This document shows positions 1-7,657 of a DNA stretch of 61,334 nucleotides, piece by piece (the first letter of the stretch is position 1; each line of letters begins with the position of its first letter). The DNA lies in contig JAXDIH010000069.1 of assembly GCA_034664105.1 (NCBI GenBank), forward strand, positions 1 through 61,334, written 5' to 3'. The position numbers were made by a program, and so were the translations under genes. The notes below the pieces were generated by a model. It did no database searches. It was not told the DNA's origin and saw only the letters and a program-made list of their open reading frames with translations. The stretch comes from JACVRW01 sp034664105 (GTDB lineage Bacteria; Actinomycetota; Thermoleophilia; Solirubrobacterales; Thermoleophilaceae).

Positions 1-927
1 GCCCACGAGTACTACGCGGGGGTCATCTACGACGGCATCGCCAAGAAGCCCACCTTCGTCTTCTCGGACATGGGCGGGATCGACATCGAGGAGGTCGCGG
101 AGCAGCACCCCGGTCACATCGGGCGCGGCCACTTCTCGACGATCCTGCCGCACATGGACTTCAACGCGAAGGACGCGATCGCCTCGATCGGCATCACCGG
201 GTCCGAGCTGAACCGCCTCACGCCGATCCTGTCGAAGCTGGCGAAGCTGTTCGTGAAGTACGACATGACCCTGGCCGAGATCAACCCGCTCGCCCAGCTG
301 GCCGACGGCACGTTCGTCGCTGTCGACGCGCACATGGACATGGAGAACGAGGGCCGGCCGCGTCAGAAGGCGCTGCTGAAGGACCTCGGCGTGGGCGACG
401 AGGAGACCCGCGAGGCGCGCGAGCCGACCCAGTTCGAGATCGACGGCGAGAAGGTCGACTCGGTCGACCATCGCGGCGTGGCCGGGAACGTGACCGAGTT
501 CGACGGCAACCTCGGCCTGGTGATCGGGGCGGGCGGCGGGTCGCTGACCCTCTTCGACGCGGTCCGGCGCTACGGCGGCAAGCCGGCCAACTACTGCGAG
601 ATCGGCGGCAACCCCTCCGTCTCCAAGGCGAAGAACCTGACCAAGCTCGTGCTCTCGAAGCCGGGCGTGGACAAGATCGCCGTGATGATGTCGATCGTCT
701 CCAACACCCGCGTGGACATCGTGGCGCGCGGCGTGATCAAGGCATGCCTCGAGCTCGGCTTCGACCCGTCCGAGAAGATCGCGGTCTTCCGCATCCCGGG
801 CGCGTGGGAGGAAGAGGGCTTCAAGATCCTCGACAAGTACGGGGTCGAGTACTTCGGGCGCGAGGTCTCGATGCACGAGGCCGCCAAGCGCGCCGTGGAA
901 AAGATCGGCGCCGGGGCACCCGCATGA
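1..927 (+). CDS. sucC: Succinyl-CoA ligase (ADP-forming) beta subunit, 5' truncated
   Basis: The reading frame is open from the first base, so the N-terminal ATP-grasp part lies outside the window and about 308 residues are visible. What remains is the end of the ATP-grasp region (the stretch around TLAEINPLAQ) and the CoA-ligase flavodoxin-like domain with the glycine-rich GAGGGS segment. With the alpha subunit it would form a nucleotide-dependent acid-CoA ligase (succinate + CoA + NTP). It overlaps the alpha gene by ATGA, which implies translational coupling. The glycine-rich loop differs from textbook SucC, and the downstream partners are not TCA-cycle genes, so another dicarboxylate such as malate is possible. 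Confidence 0.85.
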   Translation, partial: AHEYYAGVIYDGIAKKPTFVFSDMGGIDIEEVAEQHPGHIGRGHFSTILPHMDFNAKDAIASIGITGSELNRLTPILSKLAKLFVKYDMTLAEINPLAQLADGTFVAVDAHMDMENEGRPRQKALLKDLGVGDEETREAREPTQFEIDGEKVDSVDHRGVAGNVTEFDGNLGLVIGAGGGSLTLFDAVRRYGGKPANYCEIGGNPSVSKAKNLTKLVLSKPGVDKIAVMMSIVSNTRVDIVARGVIKACLELGFDPSEKIAVFRIPGAWEEEGFKILDKYGVEYFGREVSMHEAAKRAVEKIGAGAPA

Positions 928-1835
928 AGGCCCTGATCGACCAGGACACGACGTTCATCGTCCAGGGCATCACCGGGCGCGAGGCCGTGAACCTCACGCG
1001 CGAGTGCCTCGACTACGGCTCGAAGATCGTCGGCGGAGTCACACCCGGACGGCGCGGCCGCGAGGTGCACGGCGTACCCGTGTTCGACTCGGTGGCGCAG
1101 CTCTGCAGCGAGCTCGGGACGGTGCCGGACGGCAGCGTCGTCACCGTTCCTCCCGCCTTCACGAAGGACGCCGTGTTCGAGGCGATCGACAACGGCATCG
1201 AGCTGATCGTGATCGTGACCGAGCGCATCCCGCGCGGCGACGTGGCACAGATGGTGGAGCTGGCCTCGCTCCGCGGCGCCCGCATCATCGGGCCCAACTG
1301 CCTGGGCGTCATCGTGCCCGACGTGATCAAGATGGGCGGTATCGGCGGGCCGGCCAAGGACGCCGCCAAGGCCTACTCGCCCGGCCAGGTCGGCGTGATC
1401 TCGCGCTCGGGCGGCATGACCACCGAGATGTCCTCGACGCTGACCGCCGCCGGCCTCGGCCAGTCGACCGCCGTGTCGATCGGAGGCGACGCGATCATCG
1501 GTTCCTCGTACGCCGAGCTGATGCCGCTGTTCGAGGCGGACGAGCAGACGCAGGCGATAGTGATCTACACCGAGCCCGGCGGCCGCATGGAGGCCGAGCT
1601 GGCCGAGTGGGTGCGCGCGAACGACTCGCGCCTGCCGATCGTCGCCTTCATGGCGGGCCGCTTCATGGACGAGATGCCGGGCATGAGCTTTGGCCACGCC
1701 GGCACGATCGTGGAGGGCAAGGAGGACACCGCGGCCGAGAAGATCGCCCGGCTCGGGTCCGCAGGCATCACCGTCGCCGAGGAGATCTCGCAGATCCCCG
1801 CGCTGGTCAAGGAGAGGCTGGGGGTGGCCGCGTGA
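924..1835 (+). CDS. sucD: Succinyl-CoA ligase alpha subunit
   Basis: This 303-aa protein has an N-terminal CoA-binding Rossmann domain (QGITGREA near residue 15) and a C-terminal ligase domain. The phosphorylated active-site histidine is present in the GHAG motif at about residue 258, so the enzyme should be active. The motif IGPNCLG and the SRSGGMTTE segment are typical of the family. The length is near the usual 290-300 residues. The start is the ATG overlapping the stop of the beta subunit. It ends in a GTGA overlap with a small ferredoxin-like gene, making a four-gene unit with a thioesterase. The assigned substrate is the family default and is not proven here. Confidence 0.88.
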   Translation: MKALIDQDTTFIVQGITGREAVNLTRECLDYGSKIVGGVTPGRRGREVHGVPVFDSVAQLCSELGTVPDGSVVTVPPAFTKDAVFEAIDNGIELIVIVTERIPRGDVAQMVELASLRGARIIGPNCLGVIVPDVIKMGGIGGPAKDAAKAYSPGQVGVISRSGGMTTEMSSTLTAAGLGQSTAVSIGGDAIIGSSYAELMPLFEADEQTQAIVIYTEPGGRMEAELAEWVRANDSRLPIVAFMAGRFMDEMPGMSFGHAGTIVEGKEDTAAEKIARLGSAGITVAEEISQIPALVKERLGVAA

Positions 1836-2083
1836 GCGAGCGCCACGCCATCTTCATCAACGTGGAGGTCGAGGAGTCGGTCCGCGACGACGCCGAGCTG
1901 GCGCGCAAGCTCGAGGAGGCCTGCCCGGTCGACATCTTCGCGGCGACTCCGGCGGGCGTCGAGATCGTGGAGGAGAACCTCGACGAGTGCGTGCTCTGCG
2001 AGCTCTGCCTCGACGCGGCCCCGCCCGGCGCCGTGCGCGTGGTCAAGCTCTACGACGGCGGCGCTGCGCTGGAGCGCACCTGA
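1832..2083 (+). CDS. FixX-like ferredoxin-family protein
   Basis: This is an 83-aa protein that starts at a GTG overlapping the stop of the alpha subunit. It has exactly four cysteines: one in a Cys-Pro pair near residue 31 and three in a C-x2-C-x2-C cluster at 53, 56 and 59. This is the arrangement of FixX-type ferredoxins that accompany electron-transfer flavoprotein:quinone oxidoreductases and bind a single 4Fe-4S cluster. No ETF gene is visible nearby. Its tight coupling to a CoA ligase is unusual. It could donate electrons to an upstream oxidoreductase lying outside the window. Confidence 0.7.
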   Translation: MSERHAIFINVEVEESVRDDAELARKLEEACPVDIFAATPAGVEIVEENLDECVLCELCLDAAPPGAVRVVKLYDGGAALERT

Positions 2084-2499
2084 CGAACCCCGCGATCACG
2101 CCCGAGTTCTTCCGCCAGCACATCGGCGGGAGCTTTCCGAGCAACCTCGGCATCGAGGTGATCCGCATCGAGGACGACGAGGTCGAGGGGCGCATGGAGG
2201 TGGACGAGCGCCACCTCCACCCCGGCGGATACGTCCACGGCGGCGTGTGGGTCGCCTTCGCCGACACGGTCGCCGCCTGGGGCACGTTCCGCCATCTGCC
2301 CGCCGGCCATCACTTCACCACCGCGGAGCTGAAGGCGAACGTCTTCGCCGCGGGGCACCCCGGGGACGTGCTGCACGCGGTCGGGCGCCCACTGCACGTG
2401 GGACGCCGGACTCAGGTCTGGGAGGTGCGCATCCGCCGCAACGACGACGCGCGGAATGCGGCCTTCTTCACCTGCACCCAGATGGTCGCCGCCGGCTAG
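2080..2499 (+). CDS. PaaI/hotdog-fold thioesterase
   Basis: This protein of about 139 aa has a single hotdog domain with the diagnostic HGG motif (GGYVHGGVW) followed by an Asp four residues on, as in PaaI-type acyl-CoA thioesterases. It would hydrolyse an acyl- or aryl-CoA in the cytoplasm. There is no ATG or GTG near the expected N-terminus. The frame begins right at the stop of the ferredoxin gene, where a CTG at 2080 overlaps the TGA, so a CTG start is proposed but uncertain. It is the last gene of the unit begun by sucC and converges on the next gene with a 4-nt overlap. Confidence 0.75.
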   Translation: MTNPAITPEFFRQHIGGSFPSNLGIEVIRIEDDEVEGRMEVDERHLHPGGYVHGGVWVAFADTVAAWGTFRHLPAGHHFTTAELKANVFAAGHPGDVLHAVGRPLHVGRRTQVWEVRIRRNDDARNAAFFTCTQMVAAG

Positions 2500-2942
2500 C
2501 GCCGTCCGAGCAACGGGAAGCGCCGGCGCGCCATCTGGTGTTCGCTCGCCTTGAGCTGGGCGCGCAGCAGGTGGTGCTGTGCCTCCAGGGCGCTCGACGT
2601 GGCGCGCGCCTCGTCGGCCGATCCCTCGGCCTGCTGGCGGGCCGCCCGCTCGCGCTTGAGGTTGGCCTCGAGCCGCTCACGCGTCCGCTGCTCCTCCTCC
2701 AGCGCCTCGCGCGCATCGCGCGAGGCGTCGCGCTCGCGCCCGAGCGCCGCGCGCATCTCCTCCAGCTTGGAGCGGAGGATCGCCAGCTGGCCGGACTGCT
2801 GTTCCAGGCGGCTCAGCAGCGTCCGGGCCGACACGTCCTCGTCGCGTGCGGAACTGGCCGCCCGTGGGGAGCGCTTCGGCTTCTGGGCCCCGCCGGTCGG
2901 CTTTTTCTCGGCATCCTGCACACGATCTTGCACGCGTTCCAC
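2496..2942 (-). CDS. Coiled-coil protein of unknown function
   Basis: This 148-aa protein is dominated by Glu, Arg, Ala, Gln and Leu from about residue 40 to 135, with heptad-like spacing that predicts one long coiled coil. A short basic N-terminal stretch rich in Lys and Pro precedes it, and a basic tail ends the protein. No catalytic motif, signal peptide or membrane segment is seen. Its start lies in the gap behind the epimerase gene, so it may be cotranscribed with it. It could be a structural or scaffolding protein; no function is assigned. Confidence 0.6.
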   Translation of the reverse strand: MERVQDRVQDAEKKPTGGAQKPKRSPRAASSARDEDVSARTLLSRLEQQSGQLAILRSKLEEMRAALGRERDASRDAREALEEEQRTRERLEANLKRERAARQQAEGSADEARATSSALEAQHHLLRAQLKASEHQMARRRFPLLGRR

Positions 2943-3021
2943 AATAGCCCGAGTTTGCCGCGAGCGCGAAAATCTCCTGCGCCGATGGCCAGCTGGCCGG
3001 CGGTTGTCACGCAGGGCCCTC

Positions 3022-3984
3022 CTAGGGGCCGATGGAACCAGATCCGAGGGCGTCGGCGAGCCATTCGAACTCGGCCACGACCCCCTGCTCCACCGTGGTC
3101 GCGGGGGTGAAGCCGAGCTGTTCGCGGAGGCGCGTGGTGTTCGCCTCCGTGTCGCGCACGTCGCCGTGCTCGCGCTCGAGGTAGTGGACGTCGAGCCTGC
3201 GGCCTGAGATCTCGCCGATCAGGTCCAGCACCTCGCGGATCGACGCCGGCGCGCCGCCTCCGACGTTGAAGATGCGGTCGTCGCCCAGCTTCGCGACGCC
3301 TGCCGCATGGGTGGCGGCGACGACGTCCTTGACGAACGTGAAGTCGCGGCTCTGGCGGCCGTCGCCGAAGATCGTGATCGGCCGGTCCTCCAGGGCTGCC
3401 CTGCAGAAGATGTGGAACGCCATGTCGGGCCGCTGGCGCGGGCCGAAGACGGTGAAGTAGCGCAGCGAAACCGCATCCACGTTGAAATTGGCGCGGTAGA
3501 GCGAGCACAGGTGCTCGGCGCTCAGCTTGGTCTGGCCATAGGGCGAGAGCGGGTGGGTGGGCGCCTCTTCCGGCGTCGGCCGCACCTCGGCGTCGCCGTA
3601 CACCGACGACGAGGAGCTGTAGACGATGCGCACGTCGTCGCGGTCCTTCAGCGCCTCGAGCAGGTGCTGCGTGGCGATCACGTTGTTGTGCACGTAGTTG
3701 AGGTAGCGGGCACCCCAGCTCGACCGGACGCCAGGCTCGGCGGCGAGGTGGTAGACGACGTTCGAGTCGGCGGTCAGCTCCGCCAGGTCGCCGCGCCCTA
3801 GGTCCACCGGCACGAACTCGAAGGCGTCCCAGTCACCGATGTGGCGCAGGTTGCGCAGCTTCTGGGCCCGCCCGTAGTTGTCGTTGAAGCAGTCGATGCC
3901 TACGACGGAGTGGCCCTCTTCCAGCAACAGCTCGGTCAGGTGCGAGCCGATGAAGCCCGCGCAGCCGGTGACAAGTGCACGCAT
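3022..3984 (-). CDS. NAD-dependent epimerase/dehydratase (GalE-like, extended SDR)
   Basis: This 320-aa extended short-chain dehydrogenase/reductase acts on a nucleotide sugar. The N-terminal NAD-binding motif GCAGFIG is at residues 7-13. The catalytic Ser cluster SSSSS followed by VYG is near 123-130, and YGQTK supplies Tyr149 and Lys153. The length matches UDP-glucose 4-epimerase or UDP-glucuronate epimerase. The ATG at 3984 is preceded by a GGAGG ribosome site, which is why it is preferred over longer options. It probably supplies a sugar for cell-surface glycans. The exact substrate cannot be read from the sequence. Confidence 0.85.
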   Translation of the reverse strand: MRALVTGCAGFIGSHLTELLLEEGHSVVGIDCFNDNYGRAQKLRNLRHIGDWDAFEFVPVDLGRGDLAELTADSNVVYHLAAEPGVRSSWGARYLNYVHNNVIATQHLLEALKDRDDVRIVYSSSSSVYGDAEVRPTPEEAPTHPLSPYGQTKLSAEHLCSLYRANFNVDAVSLRYFTVFGPRQRPDMAFHIFCRAALEDRPITIFGDGRQSRDFTFVKDVVAATHAAGVAKLGDDRIFNVGGGAPASIREVLDLIGEISGRRLDVHYLEREHGDVRDTEANTTRLREQLGFTPATTVEQGVVAEFEWLADALGSGSIGP

Positions 3985-4073
3985 TCGATGGATCCTCCAG
4001 TTGGTCCGACCAGGGTAGGGGCGTTTCGACCGGCTCGCCAGCGGCCAGACGAACGTACTAGGGGGCCGCCGCC

Positions 4074-4427
4074 CTAGACCCGCGCGCGCTGGCGCTGGAT
4101 CACGTTGCCCAGCAGCGTCACGACCGCCCGGTCGCCGGTGACCTTGACGTCGCCCCGGTCGTAGGCCTTCGCCCACTCCTCCAGGGTCCCTTCCTGCGCG
4201 AGCTCGTTGAAGCTCGGGCGGCTTATCGAAACGTCGATGCGCGCGTCGCCGCCGGGGTCGCGGTCGACCTTGGGACCGGGGAGCTCCACGCGCCAGATCG
4301 GGCCGTCTCCCCCGCGGGCCCGCAGCTCGAGCCGAACGACCAGCTGGAGCTTGCGCAGGGCCGGCAGCTCTTCGTGCAGGCGCTCGACCGCCTGTGAGAT
4401 GAGCAGTTTCGTCTCAGCAGCCGACAC
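4074..4427 (-). CDS. SCP2-like sterol/lipid-binding domain protein
   Basis: This small protein (about 117 aa from the GTG at 4427; an ATG at 4475 would add 16 residues) has an alpha/beta layout. Its C-terminal segment, with SFNELAQEGT followed by a charged helix and a final hydrophobic strand, resembles the SCP-2 sterol-carrier domain found as a stand-alone protein in actinobacteria. No signal peptide is seen. It is divergent from the acetyltransferase gene, and the GTG leaves more room for a promoter between them. The lipid ligand is unknown. Confidence 0.55.
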   Translation of the reverse strand: MSAAETKLLISQAVERLHEELPALRKLQLVVRLELRARGGDGPIWRVELPGPKVDRDPGGDARIDVSISRPSFNELAQEGTLEEWAKAYDRGDVKVTGDRAVVTLLGNVIQRQRARV

Positions 4428-4495
4428 CCTCCGTACTCTAGTCCGAGATCCTGGCGCGCTGGGCGATTGCCTCAAGCGAACACCAGTCCGCGCCG

Positions 4496-5584
4496 ATGAC
4501 GGTCCCAGTGTCCACGCGCCTCATCCCGCTTCCGGGGGTGTCCGGTGAGGAGTTCGCGGCCTGGCGCCGGCTGGCGGCGCGGGCGGTCGAGCCGAATCCG
4601 TTCTTCGAAGCCGACTTCATCCTCGCGACGGTCCACCGGGCCGGCGCCCGCGGCGCTCAGCTGCTCGTGGTCGAAAGCGGCGACGACTGGATCGCCTGTC
4701 TGCCCGTGAGGCGGCGCGGGGCGGCTCCGCTCGGCGCGCTGCAGAGCTGGTCCGACGAGTACTGCTTCCTCGGCACGCCGCTGATCGACCGCGACTTCGT
4801 CGAGGTGGCCGTCGAGCAGCTCTTCGGCGGTGCCCAGGAGCGCCAGCCCCTGCTGGTGCTGAACCGGCTGGGTGTCGACGGCCCGATCGCCACGAGGGTG
4901 CAGGAGCTGCTCGACTCGAGCTCGTACAAGCTCGTGCTCGAACGCCGCTTCGAGCGGGCCGGCATCATGCGCCGCTCGGACGACCAGCAGCTCGAGCTGT
5001 CCTCGAAGGAGCGCAGCGAGCGGCGCCGCCTGCAGCGCCGGCTCCAAGACGAGGTCGGCGCCGAGGTGGGCGTGCGCGACCGCTCCGGCAGCCCGCAGGC
5101 GATCGAGGAGTTCCTGAGGCTGGAGGCGGGCAGCTGGAAGGGCAAGAGCGGCACCGCGCTCGCCTCGCAGCCGGCGGACGAGAAGTTCTTCCGCGAGATC
5201 TGCACGGCCTTCGCCGACGCCGGCAGGCTCCGCGTGCTGGAGCTGAGCCAGGACGGCGGCACGCCGCTGGCGCTCTCGTGCGACCTGCTCGCCGGGGACA
5301 CGGTCTTCTGCTTCAAGACCGCGTTCGACGAGGAGCGCCGGCGCAACGCGCCCGGCATCCAGCTTTTCTACGCGAACCTGGACGACTTCTTCGAGTCGCG
5401 CAGCGAGCGGATCCTCGACTCGTGCGCGGCCGAGGACAGCCCACTGATGAACAAGCTGCTCCCGGACCGGCGCCGGCTCGCGACGATGGTGATCGGTCCC
5501 TCGGGTGCCCGCGGCACCATCGCCCGCGGCGCCGCTCGCGCGGTCGCCGGCATGCACGCGCGCCGGCGCGCCCGCGCTGCCTGA
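4496..5584 (+). CDS. GNAT/BioF2-like acetyltransferase (CelD-related)
   Basis: The 362-aa product matches the layout of FemAB/GNAT proteins of the BioF2-like (Acetyltransf_6, CelD) group. An N-terminal half carries the SWSDEY motif near residue 83. A central basic stretch follows, then a C-terminal acyltransferase half with a typical LEAGSWKGKSG segment near 210. Such enzymes transfer acyl groups to polysaccharide precursors or cell-wall intermediates. It is cytoplasmic, with no signal peptide or transmembrane segment. A neighbouring epimerase gene fits a role in surface-glycan synthesis, but the acceptor is unknown. Confidence 0.7.
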   Translation: MTVPVSTRLIPLPGVSGEEFAAWRRLAARAVEPNPFFEADFILATVHRAGARGAQLLVVESGDDWIACLPVRRRGAAPLGALQSWSDEYCFLGTPLIDRDFVEVAVEQLFGGAQERQPLLVLNRLGVDGPIATRVQELLDSSSYKLVLERRFERAGIMRRSDDQQLELSSKERSERRRLQRRLQDEVGAEVGVRDRSGSPQAIEEFLRLEAGSWKGKSGTALASQPADEKFFREICTAFADAGRLRVLELSQDGGTPLALSCDLLAGDTVFCFKTAFDEERRRNAPGIQLFYANLDDFFESRSERILDSCAAEDSPLMNKLLPDRRRLATMVIGPSGARGTIARGAARAVAGMHARRRARAA

Positions 5585-5591
5585 ACGGGCC

Positions 5592-6803
5592 TCAGATCTT
5601 GTTGCGCTGGAGCAGCTTCTTGCCGATCACCATGCGCTGGATCTCGGAAGTGCCCTCGCCGATCAGCAGCAGCGGCGCGTCGCGGTAGAGCCGCTCGATC
5701 TCGTACTCCTTGGAGTAGCCGTAGCCGCCGTGGATGCGGAACGCCTCCTCGACGACCTCCTTGCCGGTCTCGGAGGCGAACAGCTTCGCCATGCCGGCCT
5801 CCATGTCGGAGCGCTCGCCGGCGTCCTTCATGCGCGCGGCCTTGAGCGTGAGCAGGCGCGCGGCCTCGATCTTGGTGGCCATGTCGGCGAGCTTGAACTG
5901 GATCGCCTGGTGCTGGGCGATCGGCTTGCCGAAGGCCTTGCGCTCCTGTGAGTAGCGCAACGCCAGCTCGAGCGCGCGCTGGGCGATGCCCACCCCGCGA
6001 GCGGCGACGTTCACGCGGCCCACCTCGAGTGCGTCCATCATCTGCGCGAAGCCCTTGCCGAGGCCGTTCTCCTCGCCGCCCAGGATGCGGTCCGGCGAGC
6101 TGATGTAGCCGTCGTAGATCAGCTCGGTGGACTCCACGCCCTTGTAGCCCATCTTCTTGATCTGCGGCGGAACGGTCAGGCCCTTGAAGTCGCCGGTGTT
6201 CTCAGCCGCGCCGGGCTCCTTCTCGGTGATGAAGCAGGTCATGCCGGTATGGGGCGGGTCCGCCCGCAGGTCGCTCTTCATCAGCACGAAGACGACGCCC
6301 GACCTCAGCCCGTTGGTGACCCACATCTTCTGGCCGTTGAGCTGCCAATAGCCGTCGTCGAGCTTCTTCGCCGTCGACTTGATGCCCTGCACGTCCGAGC
6401 CGACCTCCGGCTCCGACAGCGAGAACGCGGCCCGCAGCTCGCCGGTGGCCATGCGGGGCAGGAAGTTCTGCTTCTGCTCGTCGGTGCCGAACTTCATCAG
6501 CAGGTAGGAGCCGATGAAGTGGGTGTTGACGATGCCCGAGACCGAGATCCACCCGCGCGAGAGCTCCTCGACGATCATCGCGTAGGTGGTGAGGTCGAGG
6601 CCCATCCCGCCGTACTCCTCCGGAATGGTGACGCCGAACAGCCCGAGCTCCTTCATCTGCTCGACCAAGGCCTCGGGGAACGTGTCCTCGTGGTCGTGCT
6701 CCTCGGCGATCGGGAGGACCTCGTTGTCGACGAACTGGCGCACCATGTCGGTGATCGCCTTCTGCTCGTCCGTCTTCTCGTTAAGGGTCGCGGCTATCGC
6801 CAT
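5592..6803 (-). CDS. Acyl-CoA dehydrogenase
   Basis: This 403-aa FAD-dependent acyl-CoA dehydrogenase oxidises an acyl-CoA to the trans-2-enoyl-CoA and passes electrons to ETF. The three-domain layout is clear. The helical N-domain is followed by the middle beta domain with FSLSEPEVGSD near 150. The C-terminal helical domain carries the family signatures RIHGGYGYSKEYEIER and GEGTSEIQR, the latter holding the usual catalytic Glu position. The length is normal. A perfect 9-bp-arm palindrome lies just upstream of the start. Short- or branched-chain substrates are likely for this subgroup, but chain length is not readable. Confidence 0.9.
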   Translation of the reverse strand: MAIAATLNEKTDEQKAITDMVRQFVDNEVLPIAEEHDHEDTFPEALVEQMKELGLFGVTIPEEYGGMGLDLTTYAMIVEELSRGWISVSGIVNTHFIGSYLLMKFGTDEQKQNFLPRMATGELRAAFSLSEPEVGSDVQGIKSTAKKLDDGYWQLNGQKMWVTNGLRSGVVFVLMKSDLRADPPHTGMTCFITEKEPGAAENTGDFKGLTVPPQIKKMGYKGVESTELIYDGYISSPDRILGGEENGLGKGFAQMMDALEVGRVNVAARGVGIAQRALELALRYSQERKAFGKPIAQHQAIQFKLADMATKIEAARLLTLKAARMKDAGERSDMEAGMAKLFASETGKEVVEEAFRIHGGYGYSKEYEIERLYRDAPLLLIGEGTSEIQRMVIGKKLLQRNKI

Positions 6804-6835
6804 CGCGTCGGGCAGCTCCTGCGTCGTTTGAATGC

Positions 6836-6855
6836 CGTTGACTCGTGAGTCAACG
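6836..6855. promoter_or_regulatory. Perfect palindrome upstream of acyl-CoA dehydrogenase (putative operator)
   Basis: The sequence CGTTGACTC-GT-GAGTCAACG has 9-bp arms and a 2-bp centre, 33 bp upstream of the acyl-CoA dehydrogenase ATG. Palindromes of this form are typical of TetR-family operators controlling fatty-acid or branched-chain catabolism. No dedicated regulator gene adjoins it. Confidence 0.6.
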
Positions 6856-6883
6856 CAGACTACCGCGACGGGCGGAGCGGGTC

Positions 6884-7465
6884 TTAGTAGCCGCGCGGGT
6901 GGCGCGCCACGAAGGCGTTCGACTTGCGGAGCGTGCGGCTCCAGCGCGGGCCCGTGCCGGGACCCGGTGCGTCGCGGTCGCGCATCGAGGTGTCGAAGCG
7001 CAGTCCGGCCACGACGACGTAGGCGTGCCCGCCGTGCGCGTAGACCGTGATCCAGCTGCCGGGACCGTCCTGGCCCCAGTCCATCAGCGCGCCGGAGGGC
7101 AGCGGTGAGCGCAGGAAGCGCCCACCGAAGAGCGCGTACGAAACCGCGCCCGAGCAGTCATAGCCGCGATCGAGCCGGCGGCTGGAGAACGGCCTGTGCC
7201 CGCCGCCGTAGACGTAGGGCTTCTCGACGAGGCGGTTGGCCGCCTCGATGACCTGCTTGACCCGGAGCGGCGCGGACGCCGGGGCGATCACGCGGCCGTC
7301 GACCAGCGTGGCCTCCTCGGGCGGCGGGGGCGGCGGCTCGAAGGTGGCGCCACCGCTGGTGGGGCTCTTCTCTGCCGACGCCGTCCCGGCGAGAGCCAGG
7401 AACAGGCAAGCTAGCGCCAGGGTGGTGACGCACAGCAGTCTGGTGGGGCGAACGGAGGGCGGCAT
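6884..7465 (-). CDS. Secreted NlpC/P60-family peptidoglycan hydrolase
   Basis: This 193-aa exported protein begins with a signal peptide (basic start, hydrophobic core at residues 9-28, AxA-type site near 31). A proline-rich linker follows at 44-50. The C-terminal domain has the NlpC/P60 layout: YVYGGGH, catalytic Cys104 in YDCSGAVSYAL, and His147 in AHGGHAYV. It should cleave cell-wall stem peptides. A c-di-AMP riboswitch lies in its leader, matching the known actinobacterial use of this switch ahead of wall hydrolases. Confidence 0.85.
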   Translation of the reverse strand: MPPSVRPTRLLCVTTLALACLFLALAGTASAEKSPTSGGATFEPPPPPPEEATLVDGRVIAPASAPLRVKQVIEAANRLVEKPYVYGGGHRPFSSRRLDRGYDCSGAVSYALFGGRFLRSPLPSGALMDWGQDGPGSWITVYAHGGHAYVVVAGLRFDTSMRDRDAPGPGTGPRWSRTLRKSNAFVARHPRGY

Positions 7466-7477
7466 TCTCTTTCGAAC

Positions 7478-7602
7478 GCCTGCGGGGTTAGCTGACGGGC
7501 TCGCGCTGAAAGAGCTTGCGCGCCTCCCCTCAAGGAGGTTCGCCCCAGTGGTTCACACCACCTTGGTTCCCCCGCTCCGCTTCACAGCGGACTCGGCGTG
7601 AC
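7478..7602 (-). promoter_or_regulatory. Cyclic di-AMP riboswitch (ydaO/yuaA type)
   Basis: Read on the minus strand, the leader of the NlpC/P60 gene contains the conserved blocks of the ydaO class in order. These are GGGGGAACCA, a GGGGCGAA block, and the long 3' block CCGTCAGCTAACCCCGCAGG. This class senses c-di-AMP and in actinobacteria usually switches off wall-hydrolase genes. An 8-bp direct repeat ATGTTTCG (7617-7624 and 7628-7635) sits where the promoter should be. Boundaries are approximate. Confidence 0.88.
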
Positions 7603-7657
7603 GGCGAGGCTACCAGATGTTTCGGAAATGTTTCGAACTCATTGAGCTCGTGCGTAT

